Positions 13,158 to 24,365 of a stretch of 64,000 bases of DNA are shown here, one piece after another. Numbering within the stretch: position 1 is the first letter of the stretch; each line of letters opens with the position of its first letter. A program made the position numbers and the translations under genes. Location: assembly GCA_018343915.1 (NCBI GenBank), contig JABRWF010000005.1, forward strand, positions 1,833,001 through 1,897,000, read 5' to 3'. The stretch comes from Agroathelia rolfsii (lineage: Eukaryota > Basidiomycota > Agaricomycetes > Amylocorticiales > Amylocorticiaceae). The notes below the pieces were generated by a model. The model was not told where the DNA came from. It searched no databases and saw only the letters and a list, made by a program, of their open reading frames with translations.

Positions 13158-15551
13158 GTTGAAACAAGTAATGCTGGATGCCCGTATGCTAGTAAGTGTA
13201 TGAGCTGTTCTTCGGGTCAAGCCTTCAACTTGAAGGTGACGGAACTTGCCTAATACCAAAGTTGCTCCGGACCGGATTCCGAGAAACTATCGATTATATA
13301 ATCGCTAACTGCCTCAAGCCGTTAATTATTTATAATCAATGAACGCCGTTTTCAAAATTCTGAGATGTGCTTGCCAGTGCAATGAATCTCACAGCCTAAT
13401 ACAGAGAAATCAAAGGTTTGGTCTCTGTCACGCTCTTTCCTTGCACAGAATCTACGATAACTCTATGAGTGAATATCTTATTGTTCATGACTTAATCATT
13501 CCACGAACGCGAAAACTACATTAACTTAACACACATGCTGCTCACAGTGCACTCATTTACACTTACCTCATGGTATGTATGCAGTATCTATTTATCCTGT
13601 CGCCTTGCTTGCAGATAGCTGTTATCAATTCTAACGATAAACCTTAGTGTGGAAGAGAGGCACCATCAATCCGTTGGGGGTAATGGTTTTGTCCGAGGAT
13701 TTATTATCAACTCGTTTATAATCCCTGCTGTTGCACCATAAAGACTTGGCCAGTCTTTACGTTAATAGAGGCTCGGCTATTTGATATAATGTTTGACCCG
13801 TCCTGCAGGATATCAGTTTCAACTTCAAACTGGGTTTGGCTTCATTGGATTTGCTCCCTCTACTCCTTGATCCATTGAGTCGCCGCAGCTCATTCCCATC
13901 AGTATATGGTTCTGGTTGTTACTTACAAATAGCTGCAATTCCCATGCACCATGCTTAACCTCTCACCTGCATTGCTTTCACTCTGGATCCATCGTTATAG
14001 TGGCTAATTCGGGAGGAAGAGGACGTTGCTCGGTACCATTACAATTTTGATGTGATGCAAAATTTTATTCATGTAAGTTAAATAACAAATTGATGGCTTC
14101 TGGTACCACTTAGTCGACCTACCTCAAGTGCAAAAGCAGATTTATTCCAATGATAAACCAAGGTGATTACAACGCCGAAGACGGGAAATGTATGTGCAGG
14201 AAGAAGAATTTCGAGAATTTTGATGATTGAAGCTAAGGTTGGTTCTCTGACTCGGAGTTTCTTGATCCTGTTTATATCAAGTCAGAAAACAGGTAGTACG
14301 CCGACGAGAGCGTACTAGTAGTAGTGGCTGAGTGTCATGAGCCTCGATGATTAATCTTCTCTCTGCGAGTGGCGACAGCTGACCACTTCCCGGCCTGTGG
14401 AATTCCGCGCCTACTAGTAGTAGTATGGTGTGATTAACATCTATGTCAAGTAAGCAGAGCTAGGCCAGTAGAACGCAGCAAGCAAACATGAACCAATTTG
14501 TGCGGAAGGTGGCGAATTATGGTCTAGTCAATCCACTTTTCATCATTATCAATTTCCTTGCTATTCCCTAAGATAGGCTTGTTGCATTTCAAGCTGTCTC
14601 AGATACTTCCGCATCAAGGTGTCTGGGCAGATCTAACAGTTGTGCCAAAAAGATGATCGATGATCCGGCGCTTCCACGAGTCCGGATAACTGATAATGAA
14701 GAGAGGCGCTAGCTACATTAGATTCCTCGTTACTCTGACTTCTCTATTGATGTTGAAAGCTAGCTTGTCCAACCATGATTGGTCTACATAATACTTCTTT
14801 ATCTCCGTACTAGCTTTGATAAGTCACTTCAAGCTCCACTCGCACGAAGCACTAACGCCGACGAATCAACTCAGGTATGGAAGAGACAACTTTTGGCCAA
14901 TAATGCCTATTACCAAGTACCTATCCTCCACTGACAGTGAAACATTCGGATTCGATTTTGCATTATACGTAAAACTTCAAGATACCCCAGTCATTTCCAT
15001 TTCAAACTTGAAGCTTGTGTTTCTTTGCTGATTAACCCAGATTTGGCACTGACAAGGAACAAGGAACCGAACTTGGATTGCTGGACAGAATCACGCATGC
15101 ATGGTAAGAATGGGAACAATTCCCGGATAGAGACTTACCTCCACATTCAATGCTTCTAGGCCGCCCATAGTCTATAAACAAATCAGCGCCCGATCAGCGG
15201 AGAATGCACGCTTTTTTGATAAGGAGAACTATCTCCTTTGCATAGTAAACGATAAGAATCTGTATTCAGGCTCTCGCTCATATAATATACATATACCCTG
15301 ACTAACATGGTGATATATCCGCCTCGTAACACCCCCTCCAGGTCTGGCACTGTTCTGGCAGGTGTACATCTTATCGTCCTTTTTATCTTTCCTGGTCTTG
15401 AGACTGTGGTAAAACCTTGACTCTTTTCACACTTGGTCTGAATTCGATCTTCAGCGTCAGGAGTGTAGGTACCCCATGGTTTTCTGATAGGCTACATAAA
15501 ACAATTTGACAGAATCCGACTTAGCGATTCGCCTTTTGTCCTGAATGCATC
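13158..15551. other. Gene-poor 2.4-kb stretch
   Basis: No coding region with recognisable family signal or consistent splice structure on either strand. It contains scattered TAGTAGTAG-like short repeats (14308-14425) and AT-rich sequence. The last few hundred bases are presumably the desaturase promoter. Confidence 0.5.
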
Positions 15552-17373
15552 ATGACGGCGTTGAGTGCCACAACGAGGTGGTCAAGGAGTGAAATAGCTA
15601 ATCGTATACTCTCTGGAGACACACTTATAGTTATGGACAATCATGTCCTTCGCATACCTTATTCTTGGCTTTCGTCTCATCCGGGGGGTGATGCCATGAT
15701 TTTGCACCACGTTGGACGCGATGCTACTGACGAGATCAATGCATATCATTGCGATGAAACCCTTACCTGGATTTCTAAATATTCTATAGGCGTTCTAGAT
15801 CTGGGGCCTGACGAGATATGGGAAAACTTCGTACCTCCGTTCCAGGCGGGCTGGATCAGGAAGAATGCGGGAGATGGAACCATTTGCTGGCATCATGAGG
15901 CTTTAGACTCTGATCCATCTGTTCCTACGGGGTTGCTTGTTACGAACAAAGGCCCGTCTGGCGGATCGCCTACATTAACCACTATTACACCTCCGCCGTC
16001 CTCCCTCGATCTCAAAGAACAGGCTGCCCTTTCAGACGCATACAGGGAGCTGCATGAGCAAATAAAGCAAAAAGGCCTATATCAAACCCACTACATCAAA
16101 GGATACGGATCCGACGTTGTTAGATTCATTTTGCTTGGAACATTATCCTTCTGGTTCTATTTTCATAATTGGCTCTTTCTGAGCTCATTTCTCCTCGGTT
16201 GTCTATGGCATCAAGTCGTCTTCACAGTCCATGACTTAGGTCACGTAAGCGTGACGCATAATTGGGAATGGGATCGTCTTATATCTATATTCCTGGCTGA
16301 TTTCATTGGAGGAATCAGTGTAAGCTGGTGGACCGACGTAAGTTGAAGCTATTTATATCAAGTCGCGCATACTGAGCAAATAATTCACAGAGCCATAACG
16401 CACACCACCGTGAGTAGTCTATCCACTGTATTTATTACCATCTGACCCAAAGGCTTTCAAGTCCTAACGAACCATCCGAATCAGTGCGCTGTTCATTCCA
16501 TTGTTGATTTGATTGGTATTAATTTGTTCATTGGCGCATACAGTGACCCCGATATTCAGCATATTCCATTTTTCGCGATTTCAAGCGTCTTCTTCAAAAA
16601 CCTCTGGTCAACCTATTACCGACGCAGCATGCGATTCGACCGGTTGTCGAAGATGCTCATATCTGTCCAGCACAAAATCTTTTATCTTGTCATCTCCCTA
16701 GCACGTTTCAATCTCTATTTCCTATCATATAGTCATCTCATCAGGCGCATCATCAATGAAGAGATAAAAGGAAACAAGAGATCCAAAGGTGGCCGGTGGG
16801 CGTTTACCGCTGAAGTCTCGGGCGTCATTCTGTTCTGGGTATGGCTCGGTCGTGTTCTTTACGGATGCGGAAGCTGGCAGAAGGCTCTTATGTACCTTCT
16901 TGTCTGTCACATCACCACGAGTCCCTTGCATGTTCAGGTAAGGTCTCTTCGACAGACCTTGGTGTTCTCAGCCAGCTTATATCCTCTTGTGTCAGATTTT
17001 ACTTTCACATTTTACGATGTCGACAGAAGATCTCGGCCCTCGTGAAAGCTTTGTGCAACGCCAGCTACGTACTACCACCGATATAGCATGTCCCCCGTGG
17101 CTCGAATTCTTCCATGGGGGTCTCCAGCTTCAAGTTCCACATCATCTCTTTCCGCGATTACCGAGGCACAATCTACGTGAAGTAAGTCTGATGGTCAAGG
17201 TATGGGCAAAGGAGCATGGGCTCAAGTATGCTGAGTTCCGTGGGTTTATTCACGGTAATAGCATTGTCCAGGGCTTGCTAAAAGATGTAGCGGAGCAGTT
17301 AAAAGTCATGGGTATGGTCGTCGAAGGGGAAGTCAGAGAAGCAATAACTAAATCTGAGACACAAAAGAATTAA
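15552..17373 (+). CDS. Delta-8 sphingolipid desaturase with cytochrome b5 domain
   Basis: Front-end desaturase predicted to add the Delta-8 double bond to the long-chain base of fungal glucosylceramides, in the ER. The N-terminus holds a cytochrome b5 domain with the haem motif HPGG (WLSSHPGGDAMILHHVGRDAT). Three histidine boxes are visible: HDLGHVSVTH, SHNAHH in a tiny exon (about 16391-16409), and QVPHH in the C-terminal part, where Gln replaces the first His as is typical of front-end desaturases. Hydrophobic segments flank the boxes. The exon after SHNAHH joins as LLTNHPNHDPDIQHIPFFAIS, matching the family. Introns lie near 16340, 16410, 16480 and 16936. Length about 535 residues is normal, and the frame is open throughout. 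Confidence 0.92.
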
Positions 17374-17735
17374 GTGTATAATAGTAATATTCGCATCGAA
17401 AATCTTCGTGATTCGTTCATTTCAATCTGCAAGATGTGCTTTTTAAGTTCAATGCACCCTGAGTAACGAAGATCGTCTCATACCAAACACTGGCGGAGTA
17501 TGGCTCAGATGATGCAGATGTGCAAGCCCACGCTACACCCTCTGTAGTTGCTTTGAACTGATGTTGGTATCCATAGTATGATAACAGCCCTGTCATCTAA
17601 GTCGTCAAATCGTCTTAATGAATGTTAAAGAACATGCGTTTGCCCTAGAAAACCACAGTTGTGGTGTGTACTGGCACACAAAGTGTCACTACTTTTATTG
17701 CTATCTCCGTGATTCGCATCAGTATCTGTCTTCTT
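17374..17735. other. Intergenic, desaturase 3' flank
   Basis: No gene seen; ordinary sequence leading into the foldback element. Confidence 0.4.
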
Positions 17736-18081
17736 AGCCTTGTACCCAGGCGCTTGGCGATCATGCCACTCTCAAACCTCGCTCTGAGTTTGAATCGGAT
17801 GACAGTTGCCGTGGAGCGGGGTTTGAAAGTGACATGTTCCCCAAGCTTCGCAGCATAGCGCAGTAGAATTCGAAGTAGTTAAATGCGAGCCTACTGCCTT
17901 CTGTACTAAGTAATAATTTTTTCCAGGCTCGGATACAGCCGCTTTGAACTTTGCTGCGCTACGTTGCAAAGCTTGAGGATCACGTCGCTTTCAAACCCCA
18001 CTGCACGGCAACTACCATCCGACTCAAACTCAGAGCGAGGTTTGAAAGTGACATGATCGCCAAGCGCCTGGGTACGAGGCT
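17736..18081. repeat. Foldback element with about 150-bp inverted arms
   Basis: The left arm starts AGCCTTGTACCCAGGCGCTT at 17736 and the right arm ends with its near-complement at 18081. Both arms share a long stretch including CAAACCTCGCTCTGAGTTTGA and TTTGAAAG, at roughly 85 percent identity by eye over 100-150 bp. Little unpaired loop remains (about 17880-17935), so the whole 346 bp could fold into one hairpin. No open frame of interest. Non-autonomous DNA-transposon derivative is the best guess. Flanks extend the match only by a T/A pair, so a TA target duplication is possible. Confidence 0.8.
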
Positions 18082-18756
18082 ACAATTTTTGATTAGATAT
18101 ACCTTTTTAATTGAATTTGATTTATAAGTTACAGACTATGATGTATACGGCGTGGGTGTTTAGCGGACCAAATCGACGTGAATATGGCGTATATATACGT
18201 AGCACAAATCAGCACGTCCAGATACATCCCTGGCACTAAGAATCCGCCAGACAACCGCTTTCAAGTGAAATATTTACTTTCTGGTATTCATCCCTTCCTC
18301 AAAAGAAATCAAACCTGTATGACCGGAATTAGAGCAGTTTATGAAAGAAGAAAAGGTCAGACGGTGGTGTACGTGCATGGGGCAACTCTCCGGCCCTACG
18401 TATTACATAACAATACTTTTCAATTGTGCCCTGGCGTTGGTTGGATACTAATCGCCATCCGCTATTCATCTTCAACTTTATTATTGGATACAACCTAACA
18501 AATACAGTAACCTATGCGATTACCCGCTGAGCCCAGTTGTATGATTCTACCCCTAACTTTGGGTCGCATGTAGTCATCGATACAAATTACGACCACACAT
18601 CGGCACAGATCTCACCGTCCATATTTGATTGACAGCTCATTAGAATAAACTAGACTTTCCTCCCCTTTTTCGTTAAGTCAAAAAAACTTCAGGGGATAGC
18701 CTGTTCACCTCCCGCTTGCCTTTCTATCATTCGCTCTATCATTCTTAGCCTTCACC
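18082..18756. other. Intergenic stretch
   Basis: A 106-codon open stretch at 18178-18498 has no recognisable features and no splice context; I regard it as chance. The last 100 bp before 18757 are CT-rich, as is common in basidiomycete promoters. Confidence 0.4.
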
Positions 18757-20051
18757 ATGAGCAGTATTAATCTCACCAGGTCGATTTTCATGGCGTCTTT
18801 CCTCATTGAGATGATCCTGTATGGTAAGCATGATGTGTCTTGCTGAGAAGCTCAAGTTCCCCAAATTCCGAAGCTGGGATAATAATGCCTTCTTATCACA
18901 TAGGAGCAAACCTCGTATGCTTTTTCTTGACGGAGTGCTTTCTGTTACGGCGTCAAAAAGCCGGGTCTCGCAGCCCTCTGGGCACCATTTCCGTCGCATT
19001 GGCTGTGTTGATGCTACTAGCCACAGGGCATATAGCCACGTCCATGGTTAAAGCCTGGGAGGGATTCATAGACCAGGAAGGCTTGTTGGAGGAATATGCA
19101 CGCCTTACAGACCAGACGGCTCGTGTCAATATCGCGGCTACAGCTATTTGGGGTTGCATGATGATTGTCGGCGACAGTCTTGTGGTAAAGGCTAATTTAT
19201 GCACTTGCTATTTGTATTTTGATCATCCTGTTGTCATCCTAGATCTGGCGCTGCTGGATTCTATGGCAAAAAGCTATCTGGATCCCCTGCATATTTGGCG
19301 TGCTGCAAGCGGCGTTTATTAGTAAGAACTCTCGCATATCTGCTATACCCATCCATCCATACTTAAGAATTAATTTGTTATCAAAATAGCTTGCGGTGTC
19401 TATGGCCTTTCTATGTTCGCAAAAATCAAAGATAAAAATGAAATTTTCACGGACGAAATTGTCGGCTGGTTTACGGCCTTCAACCTGATTTCTGTTTTAT
19501 CCAACATCCTCGTCTCGTCCTTGATTAGCATCCGCTTGTACACTGCTGGCAAGCGTATCGCACGCAGCGTTGGCGATTCTTATGCACGAAAATACTCGAA
19601 GCTGCTCTGGACGTACCTGGAGTCCGGCAGTATCTATCCTACTGTCATGGTTATTGGACTCATACTTTTCCTCACGCGCAGCCCATTCAGTTGGCTTGCT
19701 ATGATCATTGCGCCACAAATTATGGCTTTGATGCCAATGCTCATGGTTCTCGTCGTGCTTATGGACCGCCGTTCGTTGGGCAATATTCAGTACTCTGACA
19801 GCGCCGCGGAGTCGGCGTCGCATTCATGGTCAAGATCGAGGTCAAGGACGATAGGGACGTCATCTCACCGCCCGGCATTGGGAAGCAATACTAGCCATCC
19901 CGAAGTGCCGCGGCCTACTAGGCCGCCTAGAAGCAACAGTGATTTGCGTGTGCATATTTCTACAGAGCAGTATAAGTTGACAGACTTCCATCAAAGTCAG
20001 CCGGGGATGCACGTCGTGGATATACCCAAGTCTTCGAGTGAAGGTGAGTGA
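18757..20051 (+). CDS. Multi-TM integral membrane protein, basidiomycete family of unknown function
   Basis: About seven hydrophobic segments are spread over four exons: a short first exon from ATG 18757 (MSSINLTRSIFMASFLIEM), then GANLVCFFLTECFLL, GTISVALAVLMLLATGHIA, NIAATAIWGCMMIVGDSLV, IWRCWILWQKAIWIPCIFG, GWFTAFNLISVLSNILVSS and YPTVMVIGLILFL with AMIIAPQIMALMPMLMVLV. The IWRCWI..W block after the fourth segment is typical of a large, expanded group of uncharacterised basidiomycete membrane proteins. The C-terminal tail (about 100 residues) is cytosolic-looking, with SRSRSR and Ser/Pro-rich sequence. Function is not known to me. The first ATG keeps frame through a GTAAGC donor at about 18823. 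Confidence 0.75.
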
Positions 20052-20989
20052 AATAGGTTCAACCGAGTGAAAACCGATATTACTCACAGTCCCCTTTTTC
20101 GGCAGCGCCTTATTCGGAGGATCTATAGAATAACGAGCCCAGAGTACGCTTTGATTTATGCTGGCAGATCGTTCTGCATGCCTGGAACGAATATAACAGA
20201 TGCTTTCTCTACATTTTTCATGATTACGTTACGTTTATGATCTGTAGAGGTAAGAGCGCGTTTTACTTGTACATGTAACTGCATGTTATTTCATTATACC
20301 CTATCTACAATCAATGATTTAGGAATCATCAGCTGTTTTAAAAAGCGATAGTTGCCGTACCTTTTTATTATTATCAATACCCAGCATGCCTCTTGGCTTG
20401 AAAATTTCTGAATTTTACCTATTTTCACATGCATCTGCTTACTTGATGCTATGCAACACCTCCAGGTGTCCGGATGTTCGTGCGTTGGGGCTCCGTCATG
20501 GTGATGATGATGACGATGACGAAAAAAATATTGATGCAACTTGGAGAAGGTGAATGGCAACAGGGGCCAATGACGCCAATGTTAACTGCCAAGCGGATGA
20601 TCATATAGAGCTGTGTGGTTATCTCCGAGTCCGAGCCATCTCGACGCATGAACAGACACCCATTACATCATTGCAATATCTTGAGAATCACAGGAGCACG
20701 AGTCAGCCTGAAACCATCAAGATAAAAAAATAAAAAAACGCCTACTACAAGTGCAAGGGCGACAAAAGACCGAGTGGAACTGGACCGTGATCGATGATGC
20801 TGTTGGGGCGCTGATGGAGGACAAGTCTGACGCGCAGCACCTTAGCTTTTGCTTCCGAAGCTCGCTCGGTTGACACCACTGACGTCATTTTGCATCATGG
20901 CTAACCTCTATGAGCTCGTCCTGCCCTTATAATGGCTGGGGTCAAGCATCATTGAAGGAATTCCTCATTATCCATCGACAACAACTACC
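20052..20989. other. Intergenic stretch
   Basis: No gene seen. TTATAATG at about 20928-20935, roughly 60 bp before the next ATG, could be a TATA-like element. Confidence 0.35.
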
Positions 20990-23633
20990 ATGACGGACGC
21001 TACTCACTTCGCTCCTAAGATTGATACCATCCCCACTACTCCAAGCGGCGAGTGGGCCGCTGAGACATCCGAAGCATTGGGTTCTCGATCTAACCTGAAT
21101 ACAGGCGTCGTAACCTCCTCGCCAAGCTACGTTCAGCACCCAGGAACGACTGCTACTCCCGATGCCACACTTGCTAAGGCCTATGCCCAGCCCGAAGCAC
21201 CGACATTAGAATCTGTCGCCAGTACCCCAGGTCACGAACTCCCTGGAGCCTTTCCCAAGGAATCAGCTACTGGCGTGATCGATCAAGCTAAGCAGTACCT
21301 CCCCGCGCAGGAAGATGTGCGCAGTGCGGCTGCCACTGTTGGTCAGCAAGCATACGAGAGTCTGCCTACGCAAGAGCAGGTTCAATCTGCTGCCACAACT
21401 GCTGCTCAAACAGCACAAACCGCTGCCGTGACTGCCGCTCAAACAGCACAGTCAGCTCTGGCCACAGCTGCCGAGACTGCTAAGGCATACCTGCCTGCTT
21501 CTGTTGTGGGCTATATTCGTAAGTACACAGCGTAAGATCTCGTCTTCGATCTGTTTGACATTCAATGCCCTTCAAAATACAGCTGGAAGCGGCAATGACT
21601 CCACTGAGACGCCGACACCAGTCACCACAACAGCTGTTACCGACGCAACTTCACTTCCCTCACAAGAGATCAACGGTGCCCAGCCCTACGAGCGCTCCTC
21701 TGGTGCAGGTGCTCTCCCAGGATCGAACTCCGAAGCAGGCGTCGCCCGTCTTCCGGACGATAAGGCGACTACAACTGCTGTAATGGACGCTACATCGCTG
21801 CCCTCTCAAGAGGTCGCCGGTGCTCAGCCTTACGAGCACTCTTCTGGCGTGGGAGCTCTACCTGGAAACGCATTTGAATCAGGTGTTGCCCGACTTCCAG
21901 ACGAGAATGCATCGTCCACGAACCCAGTTGCAGCTGCCCGAGGAGCGGCGACGAACGCGGCGCAAAAGGCACAGGATTACCTTCCCACTCAGGATGGTCT
22001 ACAGAGCGCACTCACCAACGCAGGCCAAACAGCTAAGAGCTATCTCCCTGATGCTTTGATTCGTAAGCGGACTTCCGGTTTTCGCAGTGATTGGAAAAAA
22101 AAAAGCTGACTCAACCCATGTGTGTATTTGATATTTAGCTGGTGCTGTCATTGGTGCCGCTGGTACCGCCGCAGCGACAACGTCTCTTCCTTCTTCCGAG
22201 AGGACTGGTGCGCAACCAGGCGAGCACACCGATGGTGTGGGTGCACTCCCTGGCAGATCCACCGAGACTGGCGTCGCTAAACTCCCTGACGAGCGTGCAG
22301 GCACCAATACTGCCACTCTTCCGTCCCAGGAGCCTATGGGCTTCCAGCCAGGTCACCATACCGGCGGTGTGGGCGCGCTTCCTGGAAGGTCTACTGAGAC
22401 TGGTGTTGCCACACTGCCCGATGAGCGTGGTACCAATACTTCTACTCTTCCTTCGCAGGAGTCTTCCGGTATCCAGCCTGGTGAAACTACTGCAGGCGTA
22501 GGTGCTTTGCCTGGTGCCGCAGACGAGGAGGGCGTAGCCAGGCTGCCTGACGAAAGGGCAGACGGTACGGACTCCAAACTGAAGCCCAGGTTAGGTTTGG
22601 CTACCGAGCGAGAGCCTCATTTGAGGGGTAAGTGCCAGCCCCTCGCTTTCCATTATACCGCGATACTAATGATTTGGTTACAGAGGCCCGCGACAAACTC
22701 AGCTCGAAGATGAACGGCTCTCACGAGGTAAGCAGTATTTCCAGTACCTTCTATGGTTTCGTTTTCCTCCTTTATCCGAGGATCTGTTCCGGATCGCACG
22801 CGTGACGATTTCTCTGTCCTCGCTTTCAGACCTCCGCCGGCGTCGTCACGAGCGGCGATAGCCAAAAACAGAGAGCTAGTCCAGGTGGCGGGGTAAGCCT
22901 CGAGTCGGACAAGAGCTTCTCTCCGCCACCAGCGTCCCTAGGGCAGCCGGTGATAGCGGCACCCAATCGCAATACTGCTCAGCCAGTTGTGTATACGCAA
23001 GCGCGCGAACACGCATTGGGTGGTATCGGGGCACAGTGGCGTGGACAGAGTCTCGAGCAGCCCAACGACTCGTCTTCCCTCGCGCAGTTGTCGCGCGAGG
23101 ATAGTGGTGACGATGAGGGCGGGGGTAAGATATGGCAAGATCATACGCGCGCACCTGGGCTGCTGCAGAATGGCAAGGCGGCGGAAGGCCAAGAAGTTGG
23201 CGAACCGTGCGATCCGGATCAGGATAAAAACGATAAGAAAAACAATAGAGATGCTCATGGTCATCATCATCCACAGGCTGGTTCAACAACAGCTGAGACC
23301 GGACATGGCTCAGAAAAGGCTGACGGGCCGACCACGACCAAGGATCACAATCCGGCCGACATCGTTACTGGCAATGACCATGCCAAGAGTGCAACGTAAG
23401 TGTAGTTCGTGACCCTTCGGGGGAAGAAGCTTAAATGCTGAAAAATTGTTTCTTTTTTTGTGTTTAGAACTATGAGCACTAGCAGCAATGATACTTCCAG
23501 TTCGCCAACCAAGTCGAAGCCCAAGTTCATGGATAAGATCAAGGGCGAAGCAAAGATCATAGTTGGCAAGCTCGGTAATAAGGAATCCAAGGTCGAGGAA
23601 GGCAAGAAACTCAAGTCTGGTGAGACATACTAG
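20990..23633 (+). CDS. Repeat-containing hydrophilic (LEA-like) protein
   Basis: No enzyme domain. Two kinds of repeat are visible. The first is an Ala/Gln-rich amphipathic module (AAQTAQTAAVTAAQTAQ, then AKAYLPASVVGYI; again AAQKAQDYLPTQ then AKSYLPDALI), ending both exon 1 and exon 2 with identical phase-1 introns. The second is a unit of about 40 residues, seen five times, with consensus LPSQE..G.QPGEH..GVGALPG followed by TGVA.LPDER. After the repeats comes a low-complexity region with HGHHHPQAG and a last exon encoding KPKFMDKIKGEAKIIVGKL then KVEEGKKLKSGE, a C-terminal box I associate with basidiomycete stress-type proteins. Composition is hydrophilic and disordered with no signal peptide. 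A role in desiccation or stress protection is inference only. About 7 exons, roughly 680 residues. Confidence 0.75.
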
Positions 23634-24365
23634 GCAGCCAGAATCAACACACTCGATGAAAAACGAAGCAGACCAACTTGGACTTGTAACAATATTTTAG
23701 TTTTTACCACAGTTGTATAATACCATCTATCTGTAAGCCGTAGTTATAGGGATCTCCTGATGTTTGTAATATGTATACCTTTCCATCTTGTTCATTGTGT
23801 TCTGCAAAGTGTGGTATCGAGTGCGAGGCATTCTAGGCCTGTTCGGAGCTTTTGCGAGTCACGTGAATAGCTCCAAAAAAGGCCACTTGATAGCTGCGCC
23901 ATTTCGCCCTCGATACGATGATATTCCCAACAGGATCAGTGGGTTCAGTATCTCCGAGTCGGCAACCTGTTGCTCTCAAGCATTAACGAGTTATTTCATT
24001 TTACACGCGTGTCTGGATAGGAATTGGCACACTCATCCAAATAGCTGCTCTCTGTCGTTGACATTGAATATTATTGAACTTCGGAGAACACTAGCACCAC
24101 TACCATGAAGCAGCATCTGGGTCTTAGAAATCTTATGTCACACTGTTTTACCTCCAAGAAAATGATTCATCCTATCAAAAGCACGCCGGGGCACGTCCAA
24201 CGCTAAGAGTAAAGCGGCCGTGCATAGCAACAGGGATTACTAGGCAATGGCCCCGGGAAATTGTTACAGACAGGCATAAAAAGACGAAAGAATAGATCGC
24301 CAGTCCATTTATTCAATCGCCCACTTTTGTCTCTCATTTGTTCCGAATTTTTGGAACTACTCGTC
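23634..24365. other. Intergenic stretch
   Basis: No gene seen. Contains a possible short terminal-inverted-repeat element at 23814-23916 and the rhamnogalacturonase promoter. Confidence 0.4.
23814..23916. repeat. Possible short MITE
   Basis: Ends GTATCGAGTGCGA and, inverted, GTATCGAGGGCGA are 13 bp with one mismatch. The interior contains CACGTG flanked by inverted GAGCT/AGCTC. Only one copy is seen in this window, so the call is weak. Confidence 0.3.

Noticed and set aside
14816..15031. 71-codon frame upstream of the desaturase
   Set aside because: Too short, no motif, no splice context.
18178..18498. 106-codon open frame right of the foldback element
   Set aside because: No domain, no signal peptide, and no similarity to the element's own sequence.
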